NCBI RefSeq assembly: GCF_012927445.1
Contig: NZ_JABBPD010000001.1
Location: 248,001 to 312,000, forward strand
Source: Rhodoferax sp.
GTDB taxonomy: Bacteria; Pseudomonadota; Gammaproteobacteria; Burkholderiales; Burkholderiaceae_C
Direction: 5' to 3'
Length of the DNA: 64,000 nt
Made by a program: the position numbers and the translations under genes. Shown piece after piece: positions 26,451 to 35,498 of the stretch. The notes beneath the pieces were generated by a model. The model saw only the letters and a list, made by a program, of their open reading frames with translations, searched no databases and was not told the origin of the DNA. How positions within the stretch are numbered: position 1 is the stretch's first letter; the number at the start of each line of letters is the position of its first letter.

Positions 26451-28540
26451 CGTCAACGACCTCGGTGCGGCCGGCGCTATGGGCTTTGCTGACACCGCGC
26501 TGGATCGCCCGCTCCATCCGCAACAAGCTGCTGGCCATGGCACTGCTGCCCTTGCTGGTGGTGCTGCCCCTGCTGGTGGGCGCACTCGTCATCTGGGGCA
26601 ATGCGGCCTACGACCGCCTGCTGATCACCAAGGTGCGCAGCGACCTGGCCGTGGCGCACGGCTATTTCGGCCAGGTTCTGGGCGAAGTCGGGTCCGGTAC
26701 CCAGGCGGTGGCCGCGTCGCACACCTTGCACCTGGCACTGGCGCAGCATGACTTGCCCGGCTTGCACGCCCTGCTGACCAAGGAACGGGGTCGCCTGGGC
26801 TTTGACTTCATCAACCTCTACAGCCCACAAGGTGTGCTGCTGACCGCCGACTCACCCTTAAAGGAAGACAATGGCGGAACAGCGCGCCACTTTCAAGGAG
26901 CCATCGGGCAAACCAGTCTGGCCCGACTCGCTGCCAGCGAGCTGTTGGGCTTGGCACCCCAGCTGGCGGATCGTATTCAAATCCCGTTGATTGCCACGCG
27001 TGGTGCCGCCCCCACCCGTCGCACCATCGAAGACCGGGCACTGGTCATGCTCTCAACCATGCCGGTCCTGGGTGCCGACGGCAAAACCCTGGCCCTGTTG
27101 CGCGGCGGCGTGCTGCTCAACCAGAACCTGGGCCTGATCGACCACATCAACCGCATCGTCTATCCCGAGGGCTCGCTCCCCCTCGGTAGCCACGGCACGG
27201 CCACGCTGTTCATGGATGACGTGCGCATCACCACCAACGTGCGGCTGTTCCAGGACCAGCGCGCCATCGGCACCCGCGTGTCGCAGGCCGTGCGCGATGC
27301 CGTGCTGCAACGTGGCGACACCTGGCTGGACCGCGCCTTTGTGGTGGACGACTGGTATGTCTCGGCCTACGAGCCGCTGCTGGATGCCCGCGGCCAGCGG
27401 GTCGGCATGCTGTATGTGGGCTTTCTGGAAGCACCGTTCCGACTGGTCAAATACGGTCTGCTGGCCCTGATTGCCGGTATCTTCCTCCTTGTGATGCTGC
27501 TCGCCGCCGTGTTCTCGGTTCGCTGGGCGCGCAGCATCTTCCGGCCGGTGGAGCAGATGAATCGCACCATGCAACGTGTCGAAGAAGGCGACACCGGCGC
27601 GCGGGTTGGCGCCGTCGAGGCGCGCGACGAAATTGGTGCGTTGGCCAATCATCTCGACCAATTGCTCAACGTGATTGACGACAAGACCCGCACCCTGCAA
27701 CGCGGTGCCGCCGAACTGGATGCCAAAGTGATTGCGCGCACGCAAGAGCTGGCCCAAAGCAACACCTCCCTGCAACAGGCCCAGCAGCAACTCATCAAGT
27801 CAGAAAAACTGGCTGCCATCGGCCAGCTGACCGCCAGCGTGGCGCATGAAATCAACAACCCGATTGCGGTGATGCAGGGCAATCTGGACCTGATGCGCGA
27901 ACTGCTTGGCGAGCAGGCGCGGCCGGTGGCGGCGGAACTGCAGCTACTGGACCAGCAGGTGGACCGGATGCGGCTGATCGTCACCCAGCTGCTGCAATAC
28001 GCGCGGCCCACGGACTATGCGGGCTACGTGGAGCCGGTGGATGTCAATCGCACCCTGAACGACTCGCTGGTGCTGGTCGGGCATCTGCTGGCCCACACCC
28101 GCATTGAGGTGGTGCGCGAGTGGCAGGCCACGAGCGTGGTCGGCATCAACGCCCAGGAGTTGCAACAGGTCGTGATCAATCTGCTGAGCAACGCCATCCA
28201 GGCCATGCCGGCAGGCGGCACCCTGCTGCTGCGCAGCCACGACCAGCGTGACCAGCAGGGTCGCCCCGGCGTCGTGATTGAGGTCTGCGATAGCGGCGCC
28301 GGCCTCAGCCCGGACACACAGGAGAAGCTGTTCCGCCCCTTCTTCACGACCAAAAGTGAAGGCAACGGGCTGGGCTTGTGGATCAGCGTGGGGCTGGTGG
28401 AACGCTATGGCGGCAGCATCCGCGGCGCCAACCGGCAGGAACGGGGGGAAGAGGCCCAGGGCGCCGTGTTCAGCATCTGGCTGCTGTGCGAACCGCAATC
28501 ACCCGACAAGCAGGACGAGGCAGCCAGCCGGTCGGCCTGA
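26435..28540 (+). CDS. Sensor histidine kinase, partner of the sigma54 activator
   Basis: About 701 residues. A transmembrane helix (about 32-52) is followed by a large periplasmic Cache-type sensor (about 55-345), a second helix (about 347-368), HAMP with coiled coil (about 370-460), a HisKA domain with H-box SVAHEINNP (about 470) and an ATPase domain with N-box NLLSNAIQA and G-boxes CDSGAGLS and GNGLGLWISV. It should sense a periplasmic signal and phosphorylate the regulator upstream. The signal is unknown; formate or a redox cue would fit the context. The ATG at 26435 overlaps the regulator gene by 16 bases. A GTG at 26447, which overlaps its stop as GTGA, is an equally plausible start. 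Confidence 0.92.
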   Translation: MGRPVTSTTSVRPALWALLTPRWIARSIRNKLLAMALLPLLVVLPLLVGALVIWGNAAYDRLLITKVRSDLAVAHGYFGQVLGEVGSGTQAVAASHTLHLALAQHDLPGLHALLTKERGRLGFDFINLYSPQGVLLTADSPLKEDNGGTARHFQGAIGQTSLARLAASELLGLAPQLADRIQIPLIATRGAAPTRRTIEDRALVMLSTMPVLGADGKTLALLRGGVLLNQNLGLIDHINRIVYPEGSLPLGSHGTATLFMDDVRITTNVRLFQDQRAIGTRVSQAVRDAVLQRGDTWLDRAFVVDDWYVSAYEPLLDARGQRVGMLYVGFLEAPFRLVKYGLLALIAGIFLLVMLLAAVFSVRWARSIFRPVEQMNRTMQRVEEGDTGARVGAVEARDEIGALANHLDQLLNVIDDKTRTLQRGAAELDAKVIARTQELAQSNTSLQQAQQQLIKSEKLAAIGQLTASVAHEINNPIAVMQGNLDLMRELLGEQARPVAAELQLLDQQVDRMRLIVTQLLQYARPTDYAGYVEPVDVNRTLNDSLVLVGHLLAHTRIEVVREWQATSVVGINAQELQQVVINLLSNAIQAMPAGGTLLLRSHDQRDQQGRPGVVIEVCDSGAGLSPDTQEKLFRPFFTTKSEGNGLGLWISVGLVERYGGSIRGANRQERGEEAQGAVFSIWLLCEPQSPDKQDEAASRSA

Positions 28541-28564
28541 ACGGATCAATGCGCGGCTTCCCGC

Positions 28565-29188
28565 TCAGTCCAGCATGTCAAAGCCCTGCGCCTCAACCCC
28601 TATGAAGGCGCGGGTGAGTTCGGCCAACGCCGCATAAAACCGGGCTTTGGGGTGTTGCTGCAGGTCATCGCACATCAGCAGCACCCAGGGTTGCAGGTGA
28701 TTGGCAAAGAACTCGCTTTGACGCGTGAGGTTGGCGACCGTCACATCTTCACCGGCGATCAGATAGCGCATGACCTCGCACAAGTAGGCCACGTGGTCTT
28801 CGGTCTCTGACATGCCGTCATCACGCGCCAGACCCAGATTCGCCAACTCGGTGCGCAGCCGGGCCAGCGGCTTCTCGTTCAGAAAACCGCTCAGGAAATG
28901 AGAGCCATACAGGTACACCTCGGGCTTGCTCATGCCGCCAAACAAAGTGTTGTATTCACTTTGAATGGCCGCGTCCGTCATCTCGCGGGCAACCCCCACC
29001 AGGGCGCGCCACGGTTCTTCCAGAAAGGCCCCGGCGGCGGGCGCATCGGTCGCAGCCACCCGCAGATTAGCTATCAATTCAGTAGCTGGTGGCGCATAGT
29101 ACAAAAGGGCTAGCAGCCCATAAAGCTCTGAACGGGCGGTTTCTTCGTCAAGGGCGCTGGTTGGCATGGCGTTGGGTACTGGCATCAT
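28565..29188 (-). CDS. TorD-like molecular chaperone for molybdoenzyme maturation
   Basis: About 207 residues from the ATG at 29188, two bases after the stop of the polyferredoxin gene. It is all-helical and resembles the TorD/DmsD family: RSELYGLLALLYYAPPATEL at the N-terminus, an EYNTLFGGMSKPEVYLYGSH block (substrate/Tat-signal region), and EDHVAYLCEVMRYLIAGED. Such chaperones hold molybdoenzymes or their Tat signals until the cofactor is loaded. Its client is probably the FdhA encoded nearby. Residues around LLALLYYAPPATELIANL are encoded by a copy of the dispersed repeat (29066-29118). Confidence 0.88.
   Translation of the reverse strand: MMPVPNAMPTSALDEETARSELYGLLALLYYAPPATELIANLRVAATDAPAAGAFLEEPWRALVGVAREMTDAAIQSEYNTLFGGMSKPEVYLYGSHFLSGFLNEKPLARLRTELANLGLARDDGMSETEDHVAYLCEVMRYLIAGEDVTVANLTRQSEFFANHLQPWVLLMCDDLQQHPKARFYAALAELTRAFIGVEAQGFDMLD
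29066..29118. repeat. Dispersed short palindromic repeat, copy D (inside the TorD-like gene)
   Basis: Read on the minus strand, CTAGCCC ... GCGCCACCAGCTACTGAATT, then GATAGCTAAT, aligns with copy C (CTAGCCCCCGTAT, GCGCAAGCAGCTACT, AATTAATAGCTAAT). It lies wholly within the coding sequence without breaking the frame. Confidence 0.5.
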
Positions 29189-29190
29189 GG

Positions 29191-31302
29191 TCAGAGGTCC
29201 GTTATTTTGGTTTCGTTCTGGGCCGAGTAAATATCGATCACCCGGCAGTCGCTGCACATTTTCAGGCGTTCCAGCGCGGTGCCCTGAAACATGCTGTGAC
29301 CGCTGAGCTTGCCGAGCATGGCCTCAATCGCTTTGAGCGTGCCAAAGGGTTTGCTGCAGCGCACACAGGCGTAGGGCTTCATCTCGTTGATCACGACCGC
29401 CTCTTTGCGCTGCGGCAGCAGGTTCAGTTGCGGCACCAGCGACAGCGCTTTTTCCGGGCAGGTCGTGACGCACAGGCCGCACTGCACACAGTTTTTCTCA
29501 ATGAACTTGAGCTGGGGCGATTCCTGGTTGTCCTGCAAGGCACTGGCCGGGCAGGCGTTGATGCAGCTCAGGCACAGGGTGCAGGCGTCCTTGTCGAGTT
29601 TGAGCGCACCCAGTGGCGAACCGCTGGCGGGCAAGGCAATGCGTTCTGTTTTGACCGGCGCGTGCGCGATCAAATGGTCCAGCGCCAACTCCAGCGTGGC
29701 CCGCTTGTCGGCTTGCACCGCGAAGCCAGCGCTGCGGCTGACACATTGGGCCGGAACGGCCTGCAAATCGCCATCGAACGCCGCGAGGTCGCGGGCGTCC
29801 CGGGCATGCAGCACGCGGAAATGTTCGCCCTGGTAGCCCAGTCCCGTCAGGATGGCTTGTGCCACCGCCATCTGGCTGCGAATCGCCTCATGGTATTGCG
29901 GCGCTTCCTCTTCGGTCATCAGCACCCAGACCTGCGAGGCACCGTAGGCAATCGCCGTCAGCCAGACTTCCAGCCCGAGCGACGAGGTGTGCCACAGCGC
30001 AATCGGCAGCACGCGTGCTGGCACGCCATGCGTGCCATCTTGGGTGGCGCGCTCCAACTGCGCCAAACGACCCAAGTCACCCAGCAGGCGCGCGCCGCCC
30101 TCCTGGCTGTGCAACAGCAGCGCGGCATTTTTGCCGCCGCTGCGCGCATAGGTGCCGAGCAGGGTCTTGAACTTGACGCCCTGATCGCTGGCGCGCGGAT
30201 AGGCATAGGTCAAGGCGCCAGTGGGACAGACCGTGGTGCAAGTGCCGCAGCCGACACACAGATTGGGATTGACCTTGATTTGCTGACGACTGCGGTCGCT
30301 GCTGATAGCCGACGCCGAACAGACGTCGATGCAGGCATGGCAGCCGGTTTTTTCATTGCGGCTGTGGGCGCACAGTTTTTGCTTGTAGACAAAAAACTTG
30401 GGCTTCTCAAACTCACCCACCAGCGCACGCAACTTCATCAGCGGCTTGAGGTCCCGGCCATCCCAGCGCAGGTAGCCCTGGGGCAGGGCATGCTGGGTGA
30501 AGGCCGGTGTGGCGCGCAGGTCAAGCACCAGATCAAACGTTTCGCTGGAGGTCTCGGGCTCCCGGCTGAAATCAATCGCACCCGCCACCTTGCACACCGT
30601 GACGCAGGACCGGTGCGATTGACACAAGTCCAGGTCAATTTGGTAATCCAGTCCAATGGCAGCTTCCGGGCACGCCACCAGGCAGGCGTTGCAACGCGTG
30701 CACAGGTCCAGATCAATCGGGTTGTTGCGCAGCCACTTGAGCTCAAAGGCCCCCAGCCAGCCAGTTAAAGACTGAATCTGGCCACCGAGCACCGGGTAAC
30801 GCCGCTCCTGGGCGGCGCCCAAGTCCCCCGCGCCTTGCGTGAACAGGGTGATGTCGAGTTCATCCGCCAATAATTCGGCGGCACGTTCGGCGGCGCCCAA
30901 CTCGCCAATGATCAGCAAGCGCCCGGCGCTCTTGTACGTGACGGTGGCCACCGGCTCAGGCTCAGGCAAATGCGCCGCCGCCAGCAGCGCCGCAATTTTC
31001 GGGCTGGCCTGGGCGGCGTCACGGCTCCAGCCGCCGGTTTCGCGGATGTTCACGAAACGAATCGGCGCGTAAGCCGCGCCGCGCTCGGCCCCAGTGGTCT
31101 GCTCGGCCAGTTCGGTAAACAGCCGTTTTTCCTGGGTACAGGCCACCACCACGTCGTCGCCCGACTGGATCGCCTTGAGAAAAGCGCCCGCCTCGCGGCG
31201 GCACAAGGTGGAATGCAGGGTCAGGGTTTCATTCAGTGCTGCGCCTAGGCTCCTGGGGTCCAGCGGCATGGTTTGGTTGCAATCGCATATCAGTGTGGTC
31301 AT
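29191..31302 (-). CDS. Polyferredoxin-like multi-[4Fe-4S] protein of the formate dehydrogenase cluster
   Basis: A 703-residue cytoplasmic iron-sulfur protein without a signal peptide. Cysteine groups in order: CDC near residue 6; CTRCNACLVACP (201); CQSHRSCVTVCK (227); CAHS ... CHACIDVC (311-328); CVGCGTCTTVCP (349); CTLCLSCINACP (574); CVQCGLCVTTCP (605); and a C-terminal CVRC ... CSDC pair (646-686) that could bind zinc or iron. Six clusters are plausible. The segment about 400-510 has no cysteine motif and looks like a separate globular domain. The gene overlaps DUF3306 by 74 bases and is followed by the TorD-like gene. An electron-transfer or maturation role for formate dehydrogenase is inferred from context. 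Confidence 0.85.
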   Translation of the reverse strand: MTTLICDCNQTMPLDPRSLGAALNETLTLHSTLCRREAGAFLKAIQSGDDVVVACTQEKRLFTELAEQTTGAERGAAYAPIRFVNIRETGGWSRDAAQASPKIAALLAAAHLPEPEPVATVTYKSAGRLLIIGELGAAERAAELLADELDITLFTQGAGDLGAAQERRYPVLGGQIQSLTGWLGAFELKWLRNNPIDLDLCTRCNACLVACPEAAIGLDYQIDLDLCQSHRSCVTVCKVAGAIDFSREPETSSETFDLVLDLRATPAFTQHALPQGYLRWDGRDLKPLMKLRALVGEFEKPKFFVYKQKLCAHSRNEKTGCHACIDVCSASAISSDRSRQQIKVNPNLCVGCGTCTTVCPTGALTYAYPRASDQGVKFKTLLGTYARSGGKNAALLLHSQEGGARLLGDLGRLAQLERATQDGTHGVPARVLPIALWHTSSLGLEVWLTAIAYGASQVWVLMTEEEAPQYHEAIRSQMAVAQAILTGLGYQGEHFRVLHARDARDLAAFDGDLQAVPAQCVSRSAGFAVQADKRATLELALDHLIAHAPVKTERIALPASGSPLGALKLDKDACTLCLSCINACPASALQDNQESPQLKFIEKNCVQCGLCVTTCPEKALSLVPQLNLLPQRKEAVVINEMKPYACVRCSKPFGTLKAIEAMLGKLSGHSMFQGTALERLKMCSDCRVIDIYSAQNETKITDL

Positions 31303-31867
31303 GGTCTACGCCCTGCTCTGAGGGCTTGTTCTCGGTAAGGTGTTCAGGGCCGGTGGATGGCAACGGCGGCGTCGACTGTGCCATGGATCGCGGCGTGGGG
31401 GTATGGGCATCATCCCCTACCCGGGTGGCGGGCGGGTCTTTGTCTTCTTCCTCAAACAGATTGAGAAACTTGGCACTGACCATTTGGCGCAGCATCGAGG
31501 CAGGCAAGGGATCGGGCTTGGAATAGTCGTCAATGTAGATGTCCAGCCGGTCCATCACGTTGAAATGGGGATCTGCAAACAGTTTTTTCATCGCGGCATT
31601 GCGCACCTCCGGCGCGACCTCACGCGCCACAAAGGGCTTGAAGTCGGATTCGGGCGTCAGATGCTGCACGTCTTCCAGCGTGGGCGGCGGGGGTGCTACC
31701 GGCGCAGGCTCGGCCGTCTGGGCGGCCAGCACAGCGGCAAGCGCTTCGTCGGGCTTGCTCTGCGGCGCCGCCACAGGGGTCGGCTTGGCGATGGGTTCGT
31801 CCAGCACCTTGCCCTCGCGCACCGCCTGCTTGCGCTGCGACCAGCGCCCCAGAAAACCATCAGCCAC
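31229..31867 (-). CDS. DUF3306 protein of the formate dehydrogenase cluster
   Basis: The GTG at 31867 gives the usual DUF3306 start, MADGFLGRWSQRKQAV; the upstream frame to 31915 opens with TTG and has no similarity. The 212 residues include a Pro/Ala-rich linker (about 30-70), then the conserved core LTPESDFKPFV, AAMKKLFADPHFNVMDRLDI and DPLPASMLRQM, and a variable tail. No cysteine cluster or membrane helix is seen. Function is unknown; the family co-occurs with DUF3305 and this polyferredoxin near fdh genes in Burkholderiales. The C-terminal 74 bases overlap the start of the polyferredoxin gene, which implies tight coupling. Confidence 0.85.
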   Translation of the reverse strand: MADGFLGRWSQRKQAVREGKVLDEPIAKPTPVAAPQSKPDEALAAVLAAQTAEPAPVAPPPPTLEDVQHLTPESDFKPFVAREVAPEVRNAAMKKLFADPHFNVMDRLDIYIDDYSKPDPLPASMLRQMVSAKFLNLFEEEDKDPPATRVGDDAHTPTPRSMAQSTPPLPSTGPEHLTENKPSEQGVDHDHTDMRLQPNHAAGPQEPRRSTE

Positions 31868-32417
31868 GGCCAGCCCCCGATTTTTTCTCGGTCGTGATCG
31901 ACGCCGGATTACCAAAGCGGTCGGTCAAGGCCCGAAAACTCTCGGGTCGCTTGCGGCGTTTGGGTTCCGGCACATGGTGTTCGTCCACAAAGGACTTCAA
32001 CCATTCCACCACCGGCGCCGGGGCCGGCAGTTGCTCCACAGTTTCCTGAGCGTCCAGCCAGCGACCGGCATCGTAATAACTCAAACTCACCACCTCGGGC
32101 TTGGCAATGGGTTCATCGGTGATGCCGGCCGCTTCTTCCATGCGCCACAGCACAAACCAGCCGGGCGCTTCCGTGGTGGCGTTGAGGTAGTAGCCTTCTG
32201 CATCATCTTTGAACAATTCGACCTTGTAGCCCGGGTGCAGCCAGCGTTCTTCGCTATCATTTTTATAGAGCAGGCGCGGTGTGCGGCCAAAGCCGTCCTC
32301 CTGCGGAACCACCTCCGCCAGCACCCAGCGCCAGGGTTGCCAGCGGCTCGATGGCCCGGTGGTGCGTTCACGGCGCATGACGACGGCGACTTCAATGGAG
32401 GGACGAATGTTGGGCAT
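31860..32417 (-). CDS. DUF3305 protein of the formate dehydrogenase cluster
   Basis: Starting at the ATG at 32417 (MPNIRPSIEVAVVMRRERTT), the 185-residue protein shows the DUF3305 hallmarks: WQPWRWVLAEVVP, LYKNDSEERWLHPGYKVELF and AEGYYLNATTEAPGWFVLWR, with a basic tail KRRKRPESFRALTDRFGNPA. It is soluble, with no signal peptide. Function is unknown; by co-occurrence it belongs to formate dehydrogenase maturation or electron transfer. Its stop overlaps the GTG start of DUF3306 by eight bases. It is the first gene of the accessory operon DUF3305-DUF3306-polyferredoxin-TorD. Confidence 0.87.
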   Translation of the reverse strand: MPNIRPSIEVAVVMRRERTTGPSSRWQPWRWVLAEVVPQEDGFGRTPRLLYKNDSEERWLHPGYKVELFKDDAEGYYLNATTEAPGWFVLWRMEEAAGITDEPIAKPEVVSLSYYDAGRWLDAQETVEQLPAPAPVVEWLKSFVDEHHVPEPKRRKRPESFRALTDRFGNPASITTEKKSGAGRG

Positions 32418-32598
32418 AGGGATTTGAATGTAACGGATTGAGAAAAGCAATACGGCAGACGGGGCATCCAACGCTAGCCCAGGCCCTTATCACCCGCGGC
32501 GGGCCCATCCGGGTGGCCGTGGGGGGCAGTGCGAAAACCGGATCTACACGAGGCTGACTGGCGCACGTGCGAACATGCGCTAAGTCGTCCGATAAACG

Positions 32599-35493
32599 CT
32601 ATTCGTTGATGGGCGTCATGCACACCGCGCAGTATTTGAATTCGGGTATTTTTCCAATGGGATCAAGTGCGGCATTGGTCAGCAAGTTGGCTGCTGCCTC
32701 GCGGTAGACAAACGGCATGAACACCGTGCCATCCGGCGTGCCGTCATCGCAGCGCAAACGCACCGTCACGGCACCGCGGCGCGAGCGCAGATTGACCAGG
32801 GTCCCGGCGGGCACGCCCAGGCGCTCCAGCTCACGGCCATTGACCGAGGCGGTGGCGACGGGCTCCAGCGCATCCAGCACCTGTGAGCGCCGCGTCATGC
32901 TGCCGGTGTGCCAGTGCTCCAGCTGGCGCCCGGTAATCAGCACCAGCGGGTAGTCCGCATCCGGTTTTTCATCGGCCTGGATCAGCAGGGTCGGCACCAG
33001 ATGGGCTCGGCCGTCAGAGGTGGGGAAGTGGTCGGCGAACATCGTTGCTTGACCGGGGTCAGCGGCACTCAAACACGGGTAGGTCACACTGCCTTCGCGC
33101 TGCAGCCGCGCCCACCTGATGCCACCGATGGCGGTGTGCATGGCCTGACGCATCTCTTCATAGACGACGGCGACCATAGCCCCCACGCTTGCCACTTCGC
33201 GTACTGCGCTGCCCCCCGAGGGGGCCGTGCCTTGCTTGGGGCGGCCCGGCGCGGCGGCATCCATCTCACCGTAGTTCCAGGTCAATCCCATGCGCTGGGC
33301 GATCTGCTGAATGATCCACAAATCAGGCTTTGCGTTGCCTGGCGGCTCGATCGCCTGCCGGCCCAGTTGCACCATGCGATCGGTGTTGCTCACCGTGCCG
33401 GTTTTCTCCGGCCAGGCGGTGGCCGGCAGCACCACATCCGCCAGCCATGCGGTTTCGGTCATGAAGATGTCCTGCACCACCAGGTGCGACAGCGATGCCA
33501 AAGCGCGACGCGAATGATTCAGGTCGGGGTCGCTCATGGCCGGGTTCTCGCCCATGATGTACATGCCGCGCACCTTGTGCGGGTCGCTCTCGTCGCTTAG
33601 CGCCTTGCGCATGATTTCCACCACGGTATAGCCGGGCTGGTCATCCAGCTTGGCGCCCCAAAACTTCTCAAACCAGTCATGCGCGGCTTTGTCGGTGACG
33701 CGCTGGTAGTTGGGAAACATCATGGGGATCAGGCCGGCGTCGCTGGCGCCCTGCACATTATTTTGTCCGCGCAAGGGGTGCAGGCCGGAACCCGGTTTGC
33801 CAATCTGACCGGCCACCATGCACAGCGCAATCAGGCTGCGCACGTTGTCGGTGCCGTGCACATGCTGGCTGATGCCCATGCCCCAGAAAATCATGGCCGC
33901 TTTCGCTTTGGCATAGGCGCGCGCCACCTCGCGGATGCGGGCCGCCGGGATGCCACAGACCGGCGCCATGGCCTCGGGGCTGAAGGCGCGCACGCCCTCG
34001 CGCACCGCTTCAAAATTGGACACGCGGGCGGCAATGAACGCGGGGTCGGTCAAGCCCTCTTCAATGATCGTGTGAATCATGGCGTTGATCAGCGCCACGT
34101 CGGTGTCGGCCTTGAACTGCAGCGTGCGCCACGCCTGCTTGTCCAGGTCGGTGCCGCGAGGGTCTGCCGTCACAATCTTCAAGCCGCGCTTGGCCGCGTT
34201 TTTCATCCAGGTGGCGGCCACTGGGTGGTTGCCTGCGGTGTTGGAGCCAATCACCAAAATCAGCTCGGCGTGGTCCACATCACTCACCTGGTTGCTGACC
34301 GCGCCGGAACCGACCCCTTCCAGCAACGCCGCCACGCTGGAGGCGTGACACAGGCGCGTGCAGTGGTCCACGTTATTGGAGCCGAAACCGGTGCGCACCA
34401 GTTTCTGGAAAAGGTAGGCTTCTTCGTTGCTGCCTTTGGCCGAGCCAAAACCGGCCAGTGACTTAGGCCCAAACGCGTCGCGCAACTGCTGGAGCTGGCC
34501 GCCGACCAGGTTCAGTGCCTCGTCCCAGGTGGCTACGCGGAACACGCTGGCCCAGTCCGCCGGGTCGCGCGTCACCGTCGTGTCTTTCGGCACATCAGCG
34601 CGCCGGATCAAGGGTTGCGTGAGCCGGTGCGGGTGATGCGCATAGTCAAAACCGAAGCGACCCTTGACGCACAGACGGCTGTGGTTGGCCGGGCCATCGC
34701 GGCCGTCCACCGCGACAATTTTGTTGTCCCGGACCTTGTAGCTGAGCAGACAGCCGACGCCGCAGAATGGACAAACCGAATCCACGACTTTGTCCACACG
34801 CTGCGACCCGATCAGTGTTTTGGGCATCAAGGCGCCCGTGGGGCAGACCTGCACACACTCGCCGCAGGCGACGCAGGTGCTGTTACCCATCGGGTCCTGC
34901 AGGTCAAAGACGATGGCGCTGTGGGCTCCGCGATGGGCGTAGCCGATGACGTCGTTCACCTGCACCTCGCGGCAGGCGCGCACGCAGCGGGTGCATTGGA
35001 TGCAGGCATCGAGGTTGACCGCCATCGCCGGGTGCGACACATCCGCCCTGGGTTGCTCACGGCGCAAGGCCTTGAGTTGAGGGCGCACAGAAACGTTCAA
35101 CCGCGCCGCCCAGTCGCTCAACTCACCGTGTTGACCAGCCAGACCACGCTCGCCGTCATTCCACTTGTAGCCCTGGTCGGGCATGTCCGACAGCAGCAAC
35201 TCCAGCACCAGTTTTTGACTTTTGACGGCGCGCTCGCTGTGGGCCTGCACTTGCATCCCCGCCGTGACGCTGCGGCAACAACTCGGGGCCAAGGTGCGCT
35301 CGCCCGCAATCTCCACCACACAGGCGCGGCAATTGCCATCGGCCCGCAGACCGTCCTTGTAGCAAAGATGGGGGATGTCAACGCCATGGCGCTGCGCGGC
35401 CTGCAGGATGCTTTCGCCCTCATTGGCCTGCACAGCATTGCCGTTGAGCGTGAAGGTGATCACGGTTTGAGAGCTTGGGGCTAGCGTGGTCAT
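32599..35493 (-). CDS. fdsA: NAD-dependent formate dehydrogenase alpha subunit (FdsA)
   Basis: About 964 residues. The N-terminal NuoG-like part carries a [2Fe-2S] ferredoxin domain (HLCYKDGLRADGNCRAC) and two [4Fe-4S] groups (CIQCTRCVRACR and CVACGECVQVCP). A further [4Fe-4S] site (CPFCGVGC) heads the molybdopterin domain. The catalytic residue is cysteine (TRLCHASSVAALLEG). The C-terminal dinucleotide-binding domain has LITGRQLEHWHTGSMTRR. It is cytoplasmic, without a Tat signal. The ATG at 35493 has GGAG eight bases upstream; a GTG at 35502 overlapping the fdsB stop is the alternative. About 27 residues around APGRPKQGTAPSGGSAVREV are encoded by a GC-rich repeat (33190-33259) and look like a family-foreign insertion. 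Confidence 0.96.
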   Translation of the reverse strand: MTTLAPSSQTVITFTLNGNAVQANEGESILQAAQRHGVDIPHLCYKDGLRADGNCRACVVEIAGERTLAPSCCRSVTAGMQVQAHSERAVKSQKLVLELLLSDMPDQGYKWNDGERGLAGQHGELSDWAARLNVSVRPQLKALRREQPRADVSHPAMAVNLDACIQCTRCVRACREVQVNDVIGYAHRGAHSAIVFDLQDPMGNSTCVACGECVQVCPTGALMPKTLIGSQRVDKVVDSVCPFCGVGCLLSYKVRDNKIVAVDGRDGPANHSRLCVKGRFGFDYAHHPHRLTQPLIRRADVPKDTTVTRDPADWASVFRVATWDEALNLVGGQLQQLRDAFGPKSLAGFGSAKGSNEEAYLFQKLVRTGFGSNNVDHCTRLCHASSVAALLEGVGSGAVSNQVSDVDHAELILVIGSNTAGNHPVAATWMKNAAKRGLKIVTADPRGTDLDKQAWRTLQFKADTDVALINAMIHTIIEEGLTDPAFIAARVSNFEAVREGVRAFSPEAMAPVCGIPAARIREVARAYAKAKAAMIFWGMGISQHVHGTDNVRSLIALCMVAGQIGKPGSGLHPLRGQNNVQGASDAGLIPMMFPNYQRVTDKAAHDWFEKFWGAKLDDQPGYTVVEIMRKALSDESDPHKVRGMYIMGENPAMSDPDLNHSRRALASLSHLVVQDIFMTETAWLADVVLPATAWPEKTGTVSNTDRMVQLGRQAIEPPGNAKPDLWIIQQIAQRMGLTWNYGEMDAAAPGRPKQGTAPSGGSAVREVASVGAMVAVVYEEMRQAMHTAIGGIRWARLQREGSVTYPCLSAADPGQATMFADHFPTSDGRAHLVPTLLIQADEKPDADYPLVLITGRQLEHWHTGSMTRRSQVLDALEPVATASVNGRELERLGVPAGTLVNLRSRRGAVTVRLRCDDGTPDGTVFMPFVYREAAANLLTNAALDPIGKIPEFKYCAVCMTPINE
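33190..33259. repeat. GC-rich dispersed repeat inside fdsA
   Basis: The block contains CTGCCCCCCGAGGGGG, a perfect GC-rich inverted repeat, followed by TTGCTTGGGGCGGCCCGGCG. I recognise this as a common intergenic repeat of Comamonadaceae genomes. Here it lies in frame within the coding region and adds about two dozen Ala/Gly/Pro-rich residues to FdsA. Confidence 0.6.
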
Positions 35494-35498
35494 TCGAG

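Noticed and set aside
32418..32598. Small gene or regulatory RNA between fdsA and DUF3305
   Set aside because: There is no start with homology, no clear hairpin plus T run and no recognisable promoter; it is probably just the upstream region of the accessory operon.
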